A stretch of 64,000 nt of DNA from Epiperipatus broadwayi (lineage: Eukaryota > Onychophora > Udeonychophora > Euonychophora > Peripatidae), in the NCBI GenBank assembly GCA_028023455.1, contig JAQFVV010000014.1, positions 3,167,336-3,231,335 of the forward strand, read 5' to 3'. The position numbers were made by a program, and so were the translations under genes. Numbering within the stretch: position 1 is the first letter of the stretch; each line of letters begins with the position of its first letter. The notes under the pieces were generated by a model, which searched no databases, was not told the origin of the DNA, and saw only the letters and a program-made list of their open reading frames with translations. Positions 57,801 through 64,000 of the stretch are shown here, one piece after another.

Positions 57801-59190
57801 AGTTGAGATATATGATTTTGGATGAATCAATGCATAAAGTTGAAAGTTTCTGGTCAGGGGTATTTTTCTTCTATATTCCTAATTACATAATTGGGAAGTA
57901 ATGCTCAGCTTTTAGCAAGAGTTTAGCACATGGTTCTTGTAAATTCCATAATTGTTACTGCTTTGCAAATATTTCTTTTTTAATAGTGAGATCAATCTAT
58001 AATGACTTCCAAGCTGATGTTCTGACTGCTGAACTTTACCACTACTGATTTCTACTATTTACAAATTTCTTTGTCTTTTTAAAAACAACACTGATGTCAA
58101 TCTTTCATTCAATCACATAACTACCTCAGAAATTACTGCATTAAGCATTGACCAAGTGATTTCCTTTTTGTAAGAAAGATCATCATTTAAAAAAATCAAT
58201 TCTATTTATACATTATTTGAAAAACAAACTTCATTTTTACAGACATTAAGATTCCAAACAATATTACTTTCTTCAGTGGTAATGATCCTAATCCCTTCTC
58301 TCTTTTTTTTTTAAAAAAAAAATTATTTTACAGCTATATCTAATAAAAATTAAACATTTATATTATTAAAGTGTCTTAAATTTTGCACATGATCATTTCT
58401 TATATATAAATATTTTATTAAGTTTAACATAGCTAAAGTCCTATTTAACAACTAGGCTATTCTGCAAATAACATGACAAGCAATAATTTTCAATATTTAA
58501 TGATTATAACTTTAATTATTAAATTGAGTGATCAACTTTTGTATTTCTAATTTAATACTTATGGAATATTTTTAAGATTATAAAATTCATAAAGGAATAA
58601 AAACAGGATTAGGTATACATTAAAAAACTGAACCAGATAAAACAATTTTTGTATTTGAACTAATGTGGGGAAAAATGAAGATTTTAAAATAAGACAGGGA
58701 AAATATTTAGCAAAAATGAAGTCTAATAATATAAAATAAAGTTGAAAGAGGGAAAAAAGATTTATCAAGAGTTGTATATGAAGAACGGAAATGCAAGCTT
58801 CTGAAATTTAAACATTGATTTTAAAAAAACTTCTAAAACTAGTACTGAGATAGACCGATAAAATTTTGTAAATAAACAAAAATAAACTGAAAATTATTAA
58901 AATATGTAATCAAACTTGAAAACATGAGAACATAATGATTTTTTATTTTATTATACCTTCCAAAGAATAGAAATGTTTATGGACAGTGGAAAAAAGTATA
59001 ACATGAAAATAGACAAGAAAAATTTTGGATGATATTGAAGTGAGAAGATACTATAAAATAATCAACTGCTATGAAGAAAACATGCTATCCTCATGTTAAA
59101 TCCAGATAATATTTAAAACAGTGCAAGATAAACTGAGTATGAAAAGTTCTTTTAAAATATTGGTTTTACTGTGAAGAAATATAATATATT
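57800..59190. other. AT-rich non-coding stretch
   Basis: No gene or named repeat. The ORF at 58559-58768 is Phe/Leu-rich without motif. Confidence 0.45.
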
Positions 59191-59200
59191 ATATATATAT

Positions 59201-61371
59201 TGTAACGATCCGGAGAATGTAGACTAACATAATCTGCATTACAGGGCGCCATCTAAGCATTTGAACCTAGAAAAATTTATAAAGTAGGCAGATACGTAAG
59301 TCAAAAAAAAATTTTTTTTTTTTTTTTTAAATTTTGATTCCGGTCATTAGCCCATGTCACTAGCTCAGTGGAATAGCAGAGATTAAATAATATAATCTAA
59401 GAGTATATAAAAAAAGAATAAAATAAGCCACTGCCAGTAATTAGCATACAAACATTTATTTATGCACATATATATAAGATTGAAAATTGTTTTAGTATCA
59501 GTTTACATTTTAACATTTAACATTATTTTTAACTTTACTTTAGATTTTAATTTACATTTTAATTTCTATTATATTATAAGTTTACATTTTAATTAAGTTC
59601 GCACGGATGGAATTATAAAAATTTGTTTTAATAATGTTGAGTAGAGATCGGTTACATAGATTACAACGGTTAAAAACATTTCAAAATAAACATAAACGAT
59701 CAAAATATAAAATCATTGATACTGACAATTGCAGAGGGAAATTTATAAGTAACCCAATAGTATTCACCATAAGATACTTGCATTGTCACCAATAACTTAA
59801 AAGACATCCGAATAAATACATTTTAGATACTCATCGTAAGGTATCATTATTTATCGAATGTCTATATATTTTGATCAAATATGAAAACCCAAAACATACT
59901 TAACCGATAACCAATCCATGCAAGCGTCTATAAACAACTTAAATTTAATGCATTTTTATTTAGTGTCGAGTATGAATAGACTACATAGATTTGCATTTGA
60001 AAATAAAACATTTTATCCCTATTTAACCTTAGGCTAAAGGTTCGCAGCCAAAACTGGTGTCAATTTATCTGATATATCGATGCATTCAATGTAATATGAA
60101 ATACAGCAGCACCAAAAAGTTAAGAGAAGAAATTGCCTCTTGTCAAATAGGAATATGACATCTATCTGACAAGAAGAGCAATAAAAAAAACTCCATAGAA
60201 AGGAACTGCGTTCTCCATCTTATAATTCCTTCCATAGGCAAACGGGTGAGTGCGGCGTATGAAACGATTCTGCCCGTAGCGAATCTGATATTACATCTAC
60301 TAATCACACCAATATATCCCATCCATTGACCCAATTCAACTACGACACAAATAACCTAAGATTACCCTCCCCTAATATAACTTTACAAATCTATACAGCC
60401 ATTCACGATGACTTAAGTTTAACATTTATAGAATTAATTTAACGAAAAACAAAAATCATGATAAAACTTAAAGAACAAAAAATAAATAAATGGAAATGAT
60501 TTTAACTAAAAAAAAAAAAATCAAATAACATTATTAATATTAATTTACGTTGGTCAGATAGGATTCTATTTGTATTTTTTTATATATGGAAAGTTTTTAA
60601 TTTAATGTTCATAAATTATAAAGTTCTTACAGTTTTTTAAACAGTTCATCTTTATATGTTCCTTGCCATTTGAACGTGAATTCCCACGCCGTCCTAAAAA
60701 GATTGGTATCCATTTAGCCGTTGTTTTATTTATTCATTCGGAGGTTTTTTAGTTTAGTTGGTCCTCAATGTAGAAAACAATGTTTCACTCCCTTTTCTTT
60801 AACAGCTGAAAGAATTGAAAGTGCGTCTTTCAATCCCTTCACCTCCAACTCCGTACTAATACATATAGTCACATCATAATAATAATTAATAACTAATAAT
60901 TTTCAAACTTGTCCTTTTATATTAATTTGAAGGATTGAATTTACATTACATCATCGATGCGATGGTCCTTTCGCTGAGGTCTGATTCCATAGGGATTTCT
61001 TTTTATTTGCTAAAAGTTTCTATTGTTTTCCTATCTGACCGATGTTTTTAAATTTAAATGCCCAAGGCTGGTTTACTAATTAAAATAATCATTTCCATTT
61101 TACAAAAGATTAATTAATTTGTTTTCAAACTTACACATCTATTTTATCTCTAAATCTTTTCTGAAAATTTAGTTTTAAACTACTCTTTTTTTAATAAAGT
61201 TTTATTTTAATAATTATTTATCTGTGCAATTTTATATATATGTGAGTTTAAGATGATTTTTTAATTCTCAGTTTTTAATTCTTAAAAAAAAAAAGAAATT
61301 TTTATTGGCGAACCTTTTTTTTTTATGTTTACTAATAAAAAATAATGTAATGTACGTATGTGCCCGTTACA
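59201..61371 (-). mobile_element. LTR-like 2.17 kb insertion (possible solo LTR) in an AT microsatellite
   Basis: The ends are TGTAACG (59201) and CGTTACA (to 61371), a TG...CA LTR-type terminus, sitting inside an AT run that continues on both sides. On the minus strand TATAAAAGGACAAG (about 60.92 kb) is followed about 185 nt later by AATAAATAAAA (about 60.74 kb), a promoter plus poly(A) pattern like the block at 26.4-27.8 kb. G+C is higher than in the surroundings around 60.0-60.4 and 60.65-60.85 kb. No gag or pol frame. Orientation is inferred from the TATA and poly(A) pair only. Confidence 0.5.
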
Positions 61372-61379
61372 ATATATAT

Positions 61380-62050
61380 ATATATATATGTTGATTATAG
61401 AAACTGGAAAAATATTAATATTCTAGCAAAAATCTTTTTCAAAGTAAGGTAAAAATAAATCATTAGCTTTGAGTCAGAAGCATGTCACATCTTCTGATAG
61501 GAAAAAACACTTTGGATTATAATAATATTTTTTGCTTTAAAATCAGTGCACTAACAATTGTTATAACTATTCAGTTAAGAATAGTCGAATTGATTTTGGT
61601 CCAACTACCTATTAAGCCATCTTGTTATTTGAAAATGACTAAAGGCATATTTCCTCTTATAATTTACATACAAACTATTTTAATTTTACTATAATACTCC
61701 ATTCATATGAATAATCACAAAAAAAGAAAGACGCCCCAATGCTAAACCAGACTCATCAGTGATCCCATATCCGAATTTCTCCCAATACTTTTTTAAATTC
61801 CCGCTCAATATTTATCAATATCAAATTATTACAATTATTGAACAAAGTAAAAAATGGCATACTGATAAATTAATTATTCCATGTGTTTGCATTTAATAGT
61901 ATTAAATATGCTCATCTTTAATTAAAATGCAAAAAATATATATGGGTTAAAAATGATATGCTAATTTCAAGATTAAAAATTATTAATAATCATTAAGATA
62001 GTTGTCTGGGGAGGTATTTGCAGTGACGTTGGCACCTTCATAATAAATTG
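61380..62050. other. AT-rich non-coding stretch
   Basis: The 70-aa frame at 61482-61694 has no recognisable motif. Nothing else supported. Confidence 0.4.
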
Positions 62051-62055
62051 CAATA

Positions 62056-62878
62056 CAGGAAGTTCTCTACTTTCATACCTAATTGGTTTTAGAAATGTGT
62101 ATGAAAGTTGAAATGTAGATCAATATAAAAAAAAAACCATCAAAAAGAGTTTTCAAAATACATTTATGTATATATTTTTGCCAAATATTTTGTTTCTATT
62201 TTTAAAAAAAATTTCGAAGAATTTTAATATATAATAAATTTTCATACTTACCTAACATTTTCTTTATTTTACTTGGAAAAAAAAAAGAGGCTAAATACAA
62301 TGGACACACATGACCCAATCATATACATATAAGATCTAGTCAAATAATATTAAAAAAGTTTAAAAACATAATGAAGATTAACTTGACAGTGTGTGAATTT
62401 GGAACTATTCCTTAATTTTGTTTTTTTTTTCACGATTGAACATATTGTTGATCAACTTAAATTATAGGAATGATTGATTGAAGCAAAAGCCCATCATCTT
62501 CATCTTAGTCCTAAGGAAATTATGACCTTGAATTCTTTTTTGTCCATAGCAACACTGCTAATTTTTTTTTTGTTTTTTACTCATGTTTATGAATTAATAA
62601 AGGCAATTTTTTTCACCAAAGAAATATACATAAAGTGATAGCACACATTCTAACATAAACTGACAAGACATGCTAACTCAAAACATCCCTGCTCAAGACT
62701 AAACCAGTGTTGCCAAAAATGATCATGCTTAATGTCAGAGATGCAGGGAGAGAGTAGTGATTAATAATCCATGAGAAAGGGAGAATCATTACATGAAAGT
62801 ACGCATGTTTTATCATATATATCAAAAGTAGGTAATGTGTATGAAATAGCGAATTGTACGAAAGTAGAGAACTGCCTG
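62056..62878. mobile_element. pogo/Tigger-like MITE, 823 bp, TA target duplication
   Basis: The left end CAGGAAGTTCTCTACTTT (62056-62073) and the right end, complement CAGGCAGTTCTCTACTTT (62878-62861), form about 24-bp inverted repeats continuing into CATAC/CGTAC. TA lies at 62054-62055 and 62879-62880. CAGG(C)AGT-type ends with TA duplication are typical of pogo/Tigger members of the Tc1/mariner superfamily. No transposase is present inside, so movement would depend on an autonomous relative. Confidence 0.75.
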
Positions 62879-63089
62879 TAATTTAAGAATTTATATATAA
62901 TAAAATACATTATCAATACTTAATTATTACTTTTGTTTGTGATTATACTTTTTCTCTTTATTCATGAATAAGTTAGCCTTATTATGTATTTAGAAAATGC
63001 ATAAAAAACACTCTAAAGCCCCAATGCCAGAAGTTACATAACATTAGATAATTATATATATTTATATATTAAGTCCATCTCCCCCGTTT

Positions 63090-64000
63090 CTCCCTCTAAT
63101 ATATTTTTAATTTGTTTTTGTTTTTTATTTCCCTGTAATGTTGAAAGTTTCTTAATTCAATAGGTAAATTGTTAATTAACTTAGAAACATAATGATTTCT
63201 TACTCTAGTTCCATATTTATTATAATATTTTGAAACTATGTATTTATTAGTTTTCTTTTGACACACTTCAAATTGCTTTATATAAGGTTTTTTTGAAAGT
63301 ACTATCAAAAATTGTTTTCTCTTATATAATCAAAAAATTGATTGAATAATAAAATATTATTTTTGTATCCACTTTTTTCTTGATATATTTTTCTTCTATT
63401 AGATCAATTATTCTTTTTTGCAGTAATGCTAATCCATTAATATTAGAAAAGCTTGCAAAACCATAAAGCATTATTCCATATCTCAATAAAGATTTACATA
63501 AAAATTTATATATAACAATAAGAATATTTAAAGAAAAAATCTCCTTGAGTTTGTAGAACATTGTTATAAAGTATCTAAATTTATTAATTAGTATGTTTAT
63601 GTGATGTTTCGAAGACATTTTTTTTTTTTATCTATCATCATTCCAAATAATTTAATATATTTACTTACTCTATTTTATATACTTATTATCATTACAAATA
63701 GCATTATTGTCATCTAAATACTCATGTGAATGTAGATTACATTAATATTTTTATATTTCATGTGAGGAGAGCATATTAACATATATTTTGGCTTTTTTCT
63801 CCATTTCTATAAATTCTTTTCTAAAACCAACAAAAGACAATTTTGTTCAAATTTTTTTGACGTTCTTTAATTGCAATATCTATTTACAAATTATTGATTC
63901 TTTGATATTAGTATTTTCCTTGATCATTTATGAAAATCAGAAACAACAATGCACTAAATATAGAATCTTGGGGAATCCATATAATTTGTTCTGTTTTTTA
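63090..64000 (-). pseudogene. LINE RT C-terminal half, runs off the window edge
   Basis: On the minus strand the RT box 'WIPQDSIFSALLFLIFINDQ' (about 63.98-63.92 kb; family: GVPQGSILGPLLFLIYINDL) is followed, after stops, by 'INKFRYFITMFYKLKEIFSL' and 'IYKFLCKSLLRYGIMLYGFA' with 'LALLQKRIIDLI' (63618-63322), the region after the YADD box. Then come 'GTRVRNHYVSKLINNLPIEL' and 'NKNKLKIY' (63308-63096), the usual LINE ORF2 tail. This is a different LINE type from the RTE-like copies at 31.5, 37-39 and 46 kb. The YADD segment (63.65-63.75 kb) is unreadable. The 5' part lies beyond the window. Confidence 0.75.

Overview
This window reads as AT-rich animal (metazoan, most likely invertebrate) intergenic DNA, about one quarter G+C by eye. 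I found no intact host gene, no rRNA or tRNA gene and no CRISPR array. What can be supported is almost entirely the wreckage of transposable elements. Many small ORFs are chance, or encode homopolymers from TAA triplet repeats. The phylum cannot be named from sequence alone. The mix of Helitron, Penelope-like (PLE), RTE-like LINE, Tc1/pogo-like MITE and tRNA-derived SINE families points to an animal.

Layout. 1-12.0 kb: mostly unannotatable AT-rich DNA holding one snapback repeat (3.01-3.31 kb), a nested palindromic complex (7.16-8.32 kb) and a TAA microsatellite. 12.0-18.6 kb: a dense transposon cluster with a LINE C-terminal fragment, a Helitron replicase/helicase pseudogene on the minus strand (about 13.24-16.96 kb) and two PLE 3' fragments with GIY-YIG endonuclease remnants. 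19.6-26.3 kb: more snapback repeats and a PLE whose two partial copies lie head to head as a 3.5 kb inverted repeat. 26.3-36 kb: an LTR-like block, an RTE-like LINE fragment, inverted PLE ends, and a 1.1 kb TIR element with TA target duplication. 37-40 kb: a frameshifted RTE-like LINE on the minus strand. 40-50 kb: a GC-richer patch, a 29-bp perfect palindrome, SINEs, another RTE-like LINE and a 360-bp hairpin repeat. 50-64 kb: a SINE with a 16-bp target duplication, hairpins, a large TAA repeat, a 2.2 kb LTR-like insertion in an AT microsatellite, a pogo-like MITE and a LINE fragment running off the right edge.

The most interesting signal is a dispersed snapback repeat, called family A here. 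Each arm contains what reads as a type I hammerhead ribozyme: CTGATGA core, stem II of 5-6 bp, GAAA, a self-complementary mini stem III, and stem I closing ACCAA with TTGGT. At least five loci carry it, and the stem arms vary in partly compensated ways. Related but weaker hammerhead-like cores occur in the 3' ends and terminal repeats of the PLE fragments. Known animal retrozymes and PLEs carry such ribozymes, so family A may be a non-autonomous, ribozyme-bearing element mobilised by PLEs. That link is inference. A second palindromic family (B) has inserted into family A with a 10-bp target duplication, so the order of invasion can be read.
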